Part shown: one piece after another, positions 23,589-31,314 of the stretch | How the letters are laid out: each line of letters begins with the position of its first letter | Numbering within the stretch: the first letter of the stretch is position 1 | Assembly: GCA_016841605.1 (NCBI GenBank) | Contig: JAENYV010000010.1 | Coordinates: 62,001 to 126,000 of the forward strand | Length of the DNA stretch: 64,000 nucleotides | Origin: Dethiobacter alkaliphilus | GTDB taxonomy: Bacteria > Bacillota > Dethiobacteria > DTU022 > UBA8154 | Reading direction: 5' to 3' | The notes under the pieces: model-generated | The model's database searches: none | What the model saw: only the letters and a program-made list of their open reading frames with translations | What the model was told of the DNA's origin: nothing | Position numbers and translations under genes: made by a program

Positions 23589-25816
23589 GCTAATTCCTCC
23601 TTGGAAAGTTGACTTTCGGCAATTTCCCTGTAGACTTCGCAGGTTCTCAGCAATTCCTTATGTGTGCCTGATCCGACAATTCTACCATGGTCAAGGACAA
23701 TAATTTGTTCCGCATGCATAATTGTGTTAACACGCTGTGCCACAATCAGAACGGCAGCATTGCCTGTATATCCTTTCAATGCTTTGCGGAGTGCCGCGTC
23801 GGTTTTGAAGTCCAGAGAGGAAAAGCTGTCGTCAAATAGATAAATCGGTGGATTTTTGGCTAGGGCCCGAGCAATGGAAAGGCGTTGTTTTTGTCCGCCG
23901 CTGATATTGCTTCCGCCCTGTGCAATTGGAGTTGTAAGACTTTTTTCTGTCTGATCCACGAAATCTTTAGCCTGAGCCACCTCAATTGCCTCATTTATTT
24001 CCGAAATTGTCGCTTCTTCTTTGCCGTATTGGATATTAGATCGAATATCGCCCGAAAACAGGACACCTTTTTGCGGTACGTAGCCAATATATTCGCGAAG
24101 CTCATTTTGCGAAACGTCCCGTATGTCAATACCATCTATTTCAATCGCACCATCTGTCACATCATAAAAGCGGGGAATCAGGTTTATAAGGGTTGATTTG
24201 CCGGAACCGGTTGAACCGATAATGGCGGTGGTTTGCCCCGGCTGTGCTGTAAAATTAATATTACTTAAAACGTTTTTTTCCGCATTGGAGTAGCGGAAAG
24301 AAACATTATTAAAGGTAATTTGCCCTCTCATATTAATAAATCGTTTCGTATCCGGTTTGTCCGTAAGAGAAGGCTCCGTGTTCAGTACTTCATTAATACG
24401 ATTTGCCGAAACCATGGCGCGAGGAAGCATGACAAACATGATGGCCAGCATCAAAAACGCCATAATAATTTGCATGGCATACTGCATAAACGCCATCATA
24501 TCGCCTACTTGCAGTGTAGAACGGGCAATGGCATTTGCTCCCACCCAGATGATAAGCAGAGTGACACCATTCATAATTAATGTCATTGCCTGCATCATAA
24601 AGGCCATAATTCGTTGAGTAAACATATTGGTGTCGGCCAGTTCTTTGTTGGCGGAATCAAAGCGCCTTTCCTCATGCCGTTCATTGGCAAAGGAGCGCAC
24701 AACCATTAAACCTGATAAATTCTCTCTACTGACAAGATTAAGTTTATCAATCAATTTTTGCAGAACATTAAATTTGGGCAATGCGATCGCAAACAGAATA
24801 GATACCAGTCCAATTATGAAAACAACTGCCGCTCCTATTGTCCAGCTAAGTGACGGGCTTTTGCCGATAGCAAAGACGGTGCCTCCGATTCCCATAATGG
24901 GTGCATAACACAACATACGAATTCCTATAACAATGAACTGCTGCACCTGCTGAACATCATTTGTGGTTCTGGTAATCAGAGAGGCTGTTGAGAATGTATC
25001 GAATTCTTTGTTGGAAAAATTTTCTACTTTGTAAAATACGTCGCGGCGCATTTTTTGTGTTACCCCTGAGGCTACCTTTGCGGCAATAAACCCGACAAAG
25101 ATCATACACAGACCGCCAAACAGAGCAATTAGCAGCATAAGGAGACCTTTCTTTATGATATAACCTTGCTGTATGGCAGTCAGATCTACGCCCAGTTCGG
25201 TGTAAAACATGGTGGTTAATGTAGTGCCGACCTGGCTTTGAAGCAGCGAATCCGACGCTCCTGCGACCCGGATTGCTTCCTCAATATTTTCCCGGGGCGT
25301 AGACTGAAGCAGGGGAAGGTATTCATAAAACACGGTAATGTTAATGTCTGCGGGAGCATTTTCCGTACCGTCAGGCACTTCTTTACCGTTTACGCCTGTC
25401 TGCATAGATTGAAAATAAGTCATCATCGCATACGCTGTTTTGCCGTATACCGTTTTTAGCTCTGCAAGGGTCCTTTTATCAGTTTCGGTCAAAATAAAAA
25501 TAGAAGTATTTCGGAGTACCGGATAATCTTCAATGTACTTTTCCGCTGCACTGGAATCCGGCTCGATAAGTTTATAACTGTTCTCAAAAAGTTGTCTGTC
25601 GGTATCGTTTCCAAATAATTTAATCAAGGAAAACCCGTTTTTGCTGATGGCCGTTGGCGCGCCGGCTTCAACTCCCTTCTGCTGGATGCCTATATTTACA
25701 ATGTCACTCATCAGACTCGGCAAACTTAAATCGCTGAATGCTTGACCAAACAGCAGAATCAAGCTAACTGCCAACATGGCAAGAAAAGGTTTTAAATATT
25801 TTAAAATCAGCTTCAC
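23585..25816 (-). CDS. ABC exporter half-transporter with degenerate Walker B and large extracytoplasmic insertion
   Basis: A 743-residue ABC exporter half. Membrane helices 1 and 2 are separated by about 150 residues of hydrophilic sequence, an unusual external domain seen in some clostridial exporters. The ATPase domain has G-S-T-G-S-G-K-S-T and N-I-S-G-G-Q, but Walker B ends L-F-D-D (Asp instead of catalytic Glu) and the switch position reads V-A-Q-R, so this half carries the non-catalytic site. The GTG at 25816 gives the usual K-L-I-L-K-Y-L-K-P start with a GAGGGG box upstream; an ATG nine codons earlier is the alternative. Likely controlled by the divergent PadR. Confidence 0.9.
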   Translation of the reverse strand: MKLILKYLKPFLAMLAVSLILLFGQAFSDLSLPSLMSDIVNIGIQQKGVEAGAPTAISKNGFSLIKLFGNDTDRQLFENSYKLIEPDSSAAEKYIEDYPVLRNTSIFILTETDKRTLAELKTVYGKTAYAMMTYFQSMQTGVNGKEVPDGTENAPADINITVFYEYLPLLQSTPRENIEEAIRVAGASDSLLQSQVGTTLTTMFYTELGVDLTAIQQGYIIKKGLLMLLIALFGGLCMIFVGFIAAKVASGVTQKMRRDVFYKVENFSNKEFDTFSTASLITRTTNDVQQVQQFIVIGIRMLCYAPIMGIGGTVFAIGKSPSLSWTIGAAVVFIIGLVSILFAIALPKFNVLQKLIDKLNLVSRENLSGLMVVRSFANERHEERRFDSANKELADTNMFTQRIMAFMMQAMTLIMNGVTLLIIWVGANAIARSTLQVGDMMAFMQYAMQIIMAFLMLAIMFVMLPRAMVSANRINEVLNTEPSLTDKPDTKRFINMRGQITFNNVSFRYSNAEKNVLSNINFTAQPGQTTAIIGSTGSGKSTLINLIPRFYDVTDGAIEIDGIDIRDVSQNELREYIGYVPQKGVLFSGDIRSNIQYGKEEATISEINEAIEVAQAKDFVDQTEKSLTTPIAQGGSNISGGQKQRLSIARALAKNPPIYLFDDSFSSLDFKTDAALRKALKGYTGNAAVLIVAQRVNTIMHAEQIIVLDHGRIVGSGTHKELLRTCEVYREIAESQLSKEELA

Positions 25817-25843
25817 CTGTCTATCCCCTCGTTCATCTTTCAT

Positions 25844-26116
25844 CTTTTATCTTTCATTATTCAATTTTCAATATTCAATATTCAAGTAAAGGTGCGCTTT
25901 ATTCTGTTCTTTCAGAGAACCGGATGTGCCGGATAAAGAAGCGAAGTCCTCATCTGTGCGTACATTAAGTACATTATAATCCGCTGCCTCTTGGACTTCA
26001 ACAATTACTGAATTTTGGGCGTCTTCCAAAAAGAACAAAAAAAATTTATACGAATAGGCGATAACACAAAATAAAACGAAATAATAATGTTTGGGGCAAG
26101 TTGGTAATAAAAAGAA
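25844..26116. other. Intergenic stretch between the ABC exporter and the PadR-DUF4180 gene
   Basis: It holds short TTTCAT and TTCAATA tandem runs (about 25835-25885). A 106-codon minus-strand frame crosses it (25868-26188), but it starts inside the PadR operator and has no ribosome binding site. I see no clear gene; a leader or promoter for the exporter operon is probably here. Confidence 0.35.
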
Positions 26117-26159
26117 TTGACAAACATAATAACATATGTTATTAATAACATATGTTATT
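26117..26159 (+). promoter_or_regulatory. Promoter buried in two abutting 16-bp palindromes (PadR operator)
   Basis: TTGACA (26117-26122) and TATTAA (26140-26145) are 17 bp apart. Two identical perfect palindromes AATAACATATGTTATT fill 26128-26143 and 26144-26159 without a gap. Their position over the -10 box and start site indicates repression, most simply by the PadR encoded 22 bp downstream, and possibly of the divergent ABC exporter too. Confidence 0.8.
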
Positions 26160-26180
26160 ATGTTGAAGGGAGCAATTCTT

Positions 26181-27095
26181 ATGTCCATTACTCATGCAAT
26201 TTTAGGAATTCTCAGCTGTAGACCTTTAACCGGATATGACCTGAAAAAAATTATTCAAGAGTCATCTTTTATGTATTGGTCCGGAAACAATAATCAAATA
26301 TATAAATCATTGCTAGAACTTATTCATGAGGGTTTCGTTACGAATGAGGTTCAGCATCAGGAAAGCTCTCCTTCCAAAAAGATTTATACAATTACCGAAG
26401 AAGGATTAGCTGAGTTGAAAGAGTGGGTCCTTTCTCCTCCGGAACCCCCCGAATTGAAGAACACCTTTCTTATTCAGCTTGCTTGGGCGGATCAGCTCCA
26501 GCCGGAAGAACTAAACACCATGCTATCCGCATATGAAAACCAAATCAGGATGCAAATTTTATTACAAAAGGAAAAACAACGCAGGGGCACCTTTTCCCCG
26601 GCCAGGACCGCCCGGGAAAACTCTTTATGGGAGATGATTCAAGAAAATATTATTTCATGCTACGAAAATGAATTAACCTGGATAGAGAAAATACGCGAGA
26701 CACTTTGTAGTGAGAGCAGGGAGGAGAAAAACAAGATGAATTATCGAGTCGTTGAAAAAAACAATAAAAAGTATATCGAGTGTTCTTCGGCAGAATCCCC
26801 GATTCGTATGGAGCAGGATGCGTTGGACCTGATTGCTGCTTGCGGTGAAAACGATACCAACCTCTTGCTGCTCCATGCGGCAGCCTTAACTGACGACTTC
26901 TTTAAACTCAAAACAAGCTTAGCCGGTATGATCATGCAAAAGTTCGTCAACTATCACGTCAAGACTGCAGTTGTGTTACATGAAAAGTTGAAAATTACCG
27001 GTAAATTTAAAGAACTGCTTGCTGAATCAAAGAAAAGCAATGATTTCAGAGTATTTAACAACACTTCCGAAGCTGAAGATTGGTTAGTAAAATAA
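26181..27095 (+). CDS. PadR-family regulator fused to a DUF4180 domain
   Basis: A 304-residue protein. Residues 1-175 are a PadR regulator: winged helix starting S-I-T-H-A-I-L-G-I-L, then T-G-Y-D-L-K-K-I, followed by a Vir_act_alpha_C-like helical part. Residues about 190-304 form a DUF4180 domain (starts M-N-Y-R-V-V-E), a family of unknown function found alone or fused to PadR. The ATG at 26181 is preceded by GAAGGGAG; a longer frame starts inside the operator and is rejected. It probably senses a toxic compound and represses the adjoining exporter and hydrolase, which is inference. Confidence 0.85.
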   Translation: MSITHAILGILSCRPLTGYDLKKIIQESSFMYWSGNNNQIYKSLLELIHEGFVTNEVQHQESSPSKKIYTITEEGLAELKEWVLSPPEPPELKNTFLIQLAWADQLQPEELNTMLSAYENQIRMQILLQKEKQRRGTFSPARTARENSLWEMIQENIISCYENELTWIEKIRETLCSESREEKNKMNYRVVEKNNKKYIECSSAESPIRMEQDALDLIAACGENDTNLLLLHAAALTDDFFKLKTSLAGMIMQKFVNYHVKTAVVLHEKLKITGKFKELLAESKKSNDFRVFNNTSEAEDWLVK

Positions 27096-27117
27096 AAATG
27101 AGGTGGCGAATAGTACA

Positions 27118-27969
27118 GTGAAAACAAAACTCGCTTTTAAGTCGCCGGAAGGGAAAGCTGCTGTTTTAAAATCCTATGATTCATTGCTTGAACATTGGAC
27201 TTTGCCGAATGAAAAAATATATGTTAATACACGTTACGGAAAAACATTTGTTGTTGCCTGCGGTGAAAAAAATGCTCCACCGCTGATATTACTTCACGGC
27301 AGTGCTATGAATTCTATCATGTGGATGGGAGATGCACGAGAGTATTCCCGTAATTATCGCGTCTATGCTGTAGACCTGCCGGGGGAGCCGGGACGAAGCG
27401 AGGAAAATCAGCTGCCGTTTAAGGGCACTCCTTTTGCAGAATGGCTTTATGATGTCTATAATTCCCTCTCCCTAGAAAAAGCAAGCCTTATTGGTATTTC
27501 TTTGGGCGCGTGGCTGTCAATCAAGTTTTCTGTGAATTATCCGGAAAAAGTAGATAAACTTGTGCTGCTTTGCCCGGCTGGTATCGGACCGCAAAGGACC
27601 TCTTTCCTTTTTAAAGCGATGGCTTATATCATTTTCGGAGAAAAGGGAATGGATCGCTTATACAAGAAAGTCAACGGAAATCAGCCCATACCTGACGTAG
27701 TGTTAAAATATCAAAAACTAATCGGAAAAAATTTTAATTATCGCCGTGAGGTTATTCCGTTATTTTCTGACAGTGAATTAAAGAGATTATCTATGCCTGT
27801 GCTCCTGTTTGTGGGCGAAAAAGATATTATGATTCATTCTGCAAAGACTGCTGAACGCTTTGGGGACCTGCTGCCGCAAGCCAAAGTGAATATTCTCCCC
27901 GGGGCCGGTCACACGCTTATTAACCTTACGGAAAAGATAAGTCATTTTTTGGAGGCAGCCAAACCTTAA
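27118..27969 (+). CDS. Alpha/beta hydrolase
   Basis: A 283-residue alpha/beta hydrolase. The oxyanion segment L-L-H-G-S-A-M, nucleophile elbow G-I-S-L-G, acid Asp in G-E-K-D-I and catalytic His in G-A-G-H-T are all present, so it should be active. It follows the PadR-DUF4180 gene closely and is likely co-transcribed. The GTG at 27118 lies 12 bases after GAGGTG; an earlier GTG at 27103 is inside that box. Substrate unknown; a carboxylesterase or a C-C hydrolase is possible. Confidence 0.87.
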   Translation: MKTKLAFKSPEGKAAVLKSYDSLLEHWTLPNEKIYVNTRYGKTFVVACGEKNAPPLILLHGSAMNSIMWMGDAREYSRNYRVYAVDLPGEPGRSEENQLPFKGTPFAEWLYDVYNSLSLEKASLIGISLGAWLSIKFSVNYPEKVDKLVLLCPAGIGPQRTSFLFKAMAYIIFGEKGMDRLYKKVNGNQPIPDVVLKYQKLIGKNFNYRREVIPLFSDSELKRLSMPVLLFVGEKDIMIHSAKTAERFGDLLPQAKVNILPGAGHTLINLTEKISHFLEAAKP

Positions 27970-28013
27970 AAAAACACTATTACAGTAAAAACTATTTTGA
28001 ATCAACATGTGTG

Positions 28014-28072
28014 AGAGCAGAAAAACCTGCAGTTGCATTGCCGCGGCTGGAGGTTTCTGCTTTTTTATCTAT
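28014..28072 (+). terminator. Terminator after the PadR/hydrolase cassette
   Basis: AGCAGAAA…ACCT (from 28014) pairs with AGGTTTCTGCT ending near 28061, with a bulge and a partly paired inner part, and is followed by TTTTTT. It ends the plus-strand cassette. Confidence 0.7.
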
Positions 28073-28213
28073 CACTGTAGTGAAAAATAGTATTTAGCGG
28101 TTCATAATGACAGCGATGGAAATGCCGTGTTTTTTGCAACTAATAGAAGCCTATAATAAATAAAAATGATATAATAAGTTATACAATACAATTTATTTAA
28201 AGGAGGATAAACC

Positions 28214-28579
28214 ATGAAATTTTGTTGGAGTACAATAGAAGTTAACAATATGGAGGAATCTCTAAAGTTTTATCAAGAAGTAGTTGGGCTTACTATGAAT
28301 CAAAGGTATGAAGGCAGTCCGGGAGTTGAAATCGCATTTTTAGGGGCTGGGGAAACAAAGGTAGAGTTGGTATACAAGGCAGCAAATAGCAAAGTTAATA
28401 TTGGGCCGGATATTTCCCTGGGATTTGAAGTAAACTCAGTTGATGAAATGATGGCATTTGTTAAAGGAAAAGGTTTGGCTATACATAGCGGACCATTTCA
28501 GCCAAACCCATATGTTAAGTTTTTCTTTGTATCGGATCCAAACGGTTTAAAAATCCAGTTTGTAGAGAATAGAAAGTAA
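28214..28579 (+). CDS. VOC-superfamily (glyoxalase/bleomycin-resistance-like) protein
   Basis: A 121-residue vicinal-oxygen-chelate protein. It shows the two beta-alpha-beta-beta-beta units: an early W-S-T-I-E-V-N-N-M-E-E-S-L-K-F-Y segment and a late F-V-S-D-P-N-G-L-K-I-Q-F segment with its E near the end. It could be a lyase, a dioxygenase or an antibiotic-binding protein; sequence alone does not say. An AAAGGAGGATAAACC leader gives a strong ribosome binding site. It is a single gene. Confidence 0.85.
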   Translation: MKFCWSTIEVNNMEESLKFYQEVVGLTMNQRYEGSPGVEIAFLGAGETKVELVYKAANSKVNIGPDISLGFEVNSVDEMMAFVKGKGLAIHSGPFQPNPYVKFFFVSDPNGLKIQFVENRK

Positions 28580-28609
28580 TTAAAAGGGGCGGCTTTTCCG
28601 CTTTCATTA

Positions 28610-28801
28610 TTAGCTTGATATAAATATATCCTCAACGCGTGTTTCAAAAAATTGGGCGACCTTCATTGCAAGCCTTAAAGTAGGGTCATATTTTTTGTTT
28701 TCTATGGCAATAATTGTTTGTCTGGTTACATTAAGAGCACGGGCCAGTTCTTCCTGGGTTAGGCCACGCCCCAGCCGCAGTTCTTTTATCCTGTTTTCCA
28801 T
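28610..28801 (-). CDS. XRE-family helix-turn-helix regulator (63 aa)
   Basis: A 63-residue one-domain repressor: N-R-I-K-E-L-R at the start, T-Q-E-E-L-A as first HTH helix, T-R-Q-T-I-I-A-I-E as recognition helix and V-E-D-I-F at the end. This small class often regulates the membrane protein encoded with it. Its ATG overlaps the upstream stop (TGATG), so the two are coupled. The long inverted repeat at the shared promoter is its likely binding site. Confidence 0.9.
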   Translation of the reverse strand: MENRIKELRLGRGLTQEELARALNVTRQTIIAIENKKYDPTLRLAMKVAQFFETRVEDIFISS

Positions 28802-29034
28802 CAGCCACCCAGCTTCTTTCTATAGTAAATGTACGAAACCCAGAAAACAATTTGTGAAACAGAAAAAACTGCAAATTGAATCGGTAGATCCCCTGTGCGC
28901 AGGAAGTCCTGGAATGACCAAACCATCAGGATAATTGTCGTAAACACCCAGGCGATCCTCCCGGCGTAGAATCCGATATAAATTGACCGCTCATCGCCTC
29001 TCGCAAAACCCGGCTTTTTTAAAAAGGCCACCAA
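28801..29034 (-). CDS. Small two-helix membrane protein paired with an XRE regulator
   Basis: A 77-residue protein with two predicted membrane helices (about 22-40 and 51-70) and basic ends. Proteins of this size and layout (DUF2178-like) are commonly co-transcribed with a 60-70-residue XRE regulator. An AAAGGAGGT box precedes its ATG. Function is unknown; it may anchor or inhibit the regulator. Confidence 0.8.
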   Translation of the reverse strand: MVAFLKKPGFARGDERSIYIGFYAGRIAWVFTTIILMVWSFQDFLRTGDLPIQFAVFSVSQIVFWVSYIYYRKKLGG

Positions 29035-29052
29035 ATAACCTCCTTTTTAATA

Positions 29053-29114
29053 ATGTAAAAAGTTCTTTACATAGTATAACCCGATGTCGGGCTTATGTAA
29101 AGAACTTTTTACAT
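29053..29114 (-). promoter_or_regulatory. Promoter bracketed by a perfect 21-bp inverted repeat
   Basis: The arms 29053-29073 and 29094-29114 are exact reverse complements (core GTAAAAAGTTCTTTAC). The 20-bp spacer contains a further palindrome, CCCGATGTCGGG (29080-29091). On the minus strand TTTACA (29096-29101) and TATACT (29073-29078) are 17 bp apart, so both promoter boxes lie in the arms. Each arm is itself nearly palindromic and could bind one XRE dimer. Confidence 0.8.
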
Positions 29115-29125
29115 CAGATGCATTG

Positions 29126-29779
29126 CTAAATTATGCGTGGACTTAATAAGACCCTTACCGGAGAGGCCTCAGCACCCGGAATTTTTAAAGGTGCCGCAAA
29201 CATGGTATAAAGGCCTTCTTTTACGTCTTTCAGAAGCAAGCCCTCCATAATTATTACTTTATTATTGAACAATATCTTGTGAGTAGGGTGACCCGGCTGA
29301 TTTCGTTCAATACCCAGGCTGTCAATACCCACTCCCTTAATTCCCTGTCTGACCAGATATTCTGCTCCCGATTTTTCCAGGTAAACAAAGTCATAATTAA
29401 AGATATTATTATGGATACTTCTGAAGGAATTTCCGGTTTTTAACAGAATAAAATCGTCTTTTTCGATTTCCTTTTCTTTAAGCTCAGTAATGGTTACCAT
29501 TTCTTGAATCCCGGTAAAATCCAAAACTTTGCAGGGTGTAACCATATCGTTTAAATTATAGCCGGCAATATCATCTCCGCCGGGAATCATGTGTAAGGGG
29601 ACATCCACATGAGTACCGGTATGCAGGTACAGGTGCAGGACAGACTCCGTTACCCCTGTCCGTGGATTGCTTAACACCTCGAGTTGCGGTCTTTTTTCTT
29701 CCCTGTTTTTATAGACGGTCATATCCCGGGTAATGGGCATGGAGACATCTAGTAATTTTCCCTTCAAATCATCCACCAT
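29126..29779 (-). CDS. Cyclase-family (kynurenine formamidase-like) metal hydrolase
   Basis: A 217-residue cyclase-family protein (PF04199). The metal-binding signature H-T-G-T-H-V-D-V-P-L-H is present near residue 60. Relatives include kynurenine formamidase and isatin hydrolase. The ATG at 29779 has GACGGGAG upstream and overlaps the end of zwf by 16 bp, so it is probably the third gene of the gnd-zwf operon. The link to the oxidative pentose phosphate enzymes is not obvious; a role in hydrolysing a lactone or amide is only a guess. Confidence 0.85.
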   Translation of the reverse strand: MVDDLKGKLLDVSMPITRDMTVYKNREEKRPQLEVLSNPRTGVTESVLHLYLHTGTHVDVPLHMIPGGDDIAGYNLNDMVTPCKVLDFTGIQEMVTITELKEKEIEKDDFILLKTGNSFRSIHNNIFNYDFVYLEKSGAEYLVRQGIKGVGIDSLGIERNQPGHPTHKILFNNKVIIMEGLLLKDVKEGLYTMFAAPLKIPGAEASPVRVLLSPRII

Positions 29780-31314
29780 TTTCTCCCGTCTCTTTGCAGT
29801 AGTTCCTGCGCTTGCAGGGGGCCCCAGGTTCCCGCCGCATAGTTGGGAAAAAGAACTTCCTGTGTTTTCCAAACAGCGGCTATTTTATCAGTAAAAGACC
29901 AGGCATGTTCTATTTCGTCCCAGCCGGTAAACAACGCAGTTTCACCGCAGATGATATCATGTAAAAGCCTTTCATAAGCTTCCGGCGAATCCTCGGGGTA
30001 TGCGCAGTTTTGGCAGTAATCCATCTGCACAGGAACTACTTCCCCTTTTGTGGCTAACTTTTTAGCATTAAACTGCAAAAAAACGCCTTCCTGAGGTTGT
30101 ATTTTTATTACCAGGATATTGGGCAACAGAAGATCATATTTCTCAAAAAAAAGAACACCCGGCAGGGATTTGAATTCGATCACGATTTCCGCGGATCTTC
30201 GGGGCAGCCTTTTGCCGGTTCTGAGATAAAAGGGGACCCCGGCCCAACGGAAATTATTAATACTTAACTTCATGGCAATAAATGTTTCGGTAGCTGAGTC
30301 GGGAGCAATATGCGCTTCACAGCGATACATGGCGACATTTTCTCCGTTAATAATACCTTTCCCGTACTGCCCTCTTACTATATTTTCTGAGCAAAAATTA
30401 ATTGACTTATTCTGGAGTAACTGCAAAATCTTTATTTTTTCGTTTTTAATATCTCCTACCTCCAAGCTTACCGGTGGTTCCATGGTGATCAATGTCAGCA
30501 GTTGCAGTAAATGATTTTGGACCATATCGCGCAGCGCACCGGCATCCTCGTAGTATTTACCCCTTGTCCCGATTCCGGCAGTATCGCTGACGCTGATTTG
30601 CACATTGTCAATATATTTATTGTTCCAAAGGGGCTCAAATAATGAATTGGCAAAACGGATGATCATAATATTTTGCAGCATCTCTTTGCCCAGAAAATGG
30701 TCGATACGGTAGACATCGTTTGTATTGAATACTTTCGTAATAGTATCATTTAAATTCCTGGCGGTGTGAAGATCCCGGCCAAACGGTTTTTCCACGATTA
30801 ATCGTAATTTGCTGTTATTGTTGTTTTTAGTTATCATGCAGGAACGAAGTTGTTCTACAATGGGAATAAAACAATCTGGAGCTACCGCCAAAAAAAAGAT
30901 TCTATTACCATAGATGCCATGGGTAAAATCGAGCCGGGATAAAAGCGTCTCCAACCTGACAAAGTCGCCCGGATTATTTAAATCCAGACGTTGGTAGTAA
31001 AAGAATTGCAGCATATTATGACAGATCTGCATATTAACTTTTCGCGAAAATTTACTGACGGATTCACACACTTCTTTTTGAAATTCTTCACGGCAGTTAA
31101 CTCTGCGCCCGAGACCGACAACCGCGAAACGCTCCGGCAGCAACTTATCCCGGTACAGGTTGTAGATGGCCGGAAACAGTTTCCTTTCAGCCAGATTGCC
31201 GGTGGCACCGAAAATAACCAGCACGCATGATTCACCTGTTAAAGCATTGTTTTTCTTATTTGTTCCCGTTTCTCCGGTGTTCTGGATGTTGTCTATCAGG
31301 TCTATTATAACCAT
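29764..31314 (-). CDS. zwf: Glucose-6-phosphate 1-dehydrogenase
   Basis: A 516-residue G6PD. The NADP-binding motif F-G-A-T-G-N-L-A near residue 35 and the active-site segment R-I-D-H-F-L-G-K-E near residue 200, with substrate-binding Lys and His, are intact. It oxidises glucose-6-phosphate to 6-phosphogluconolactone. It overlaps gnd upstream by 10 bp and the cyclase gene downstream by 16 bp. A 6-phosphogluconolactonase gene is not seen here; the cyclase-family neighbour is not a known one. Confidence 0.95.
   Translation of the reverse strand: MVIIDLIDNIQNTGETGTNKKNNALTGESCVLVIFGATGNLAERKLFPAIYNLYRDKLLPERFAVVGLGRRVNCREEFQKEVCESVSKFSRKVNMQICHNMLQFFYYQRLDLNNPGDFVRLETLLSRLDFTHGIYGNRIFFLAVAPDCFIPIVEQLRSCMITKNNNNSKLRLIVEKPFGRDLHTARNLNDTITKVFNTNDVYRIDHFLGKEMLQNIMIIRFANSLFEPLWNNKYIDNVQISVSDTAGIGTRGKYYEDAGALRDMVQNHLLQLLTLITMEPPVSLEVGDIKNEKIKILQLLQNKSINFCSENIVRGQYGKGIINGENVAMYRCEAHIAPDSATETFIAMKLSINNFRWAGVPFYLRTGKRLPRRSAEIVIEFKSLPGVLFFEKYDLLLPNILVIKIQPQEGVFLQFNAKKLATKGEVVPVQMDYCQNCAYPEDSPEAYERLLHDIICGETALFTGWDEIEHAWSFTDKIAAVWKTQEVLFPNYAAGTWGPLQAQELLQRDGRKWWMI

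Noticed and set aside
25868-26188. 106-codon minus-strand frame upstream of the ABC exporter
   Set aside because: It begins within the PadR operator and has no start signal; the hydrophobic N-terminal part comes from AT-rich sequence.
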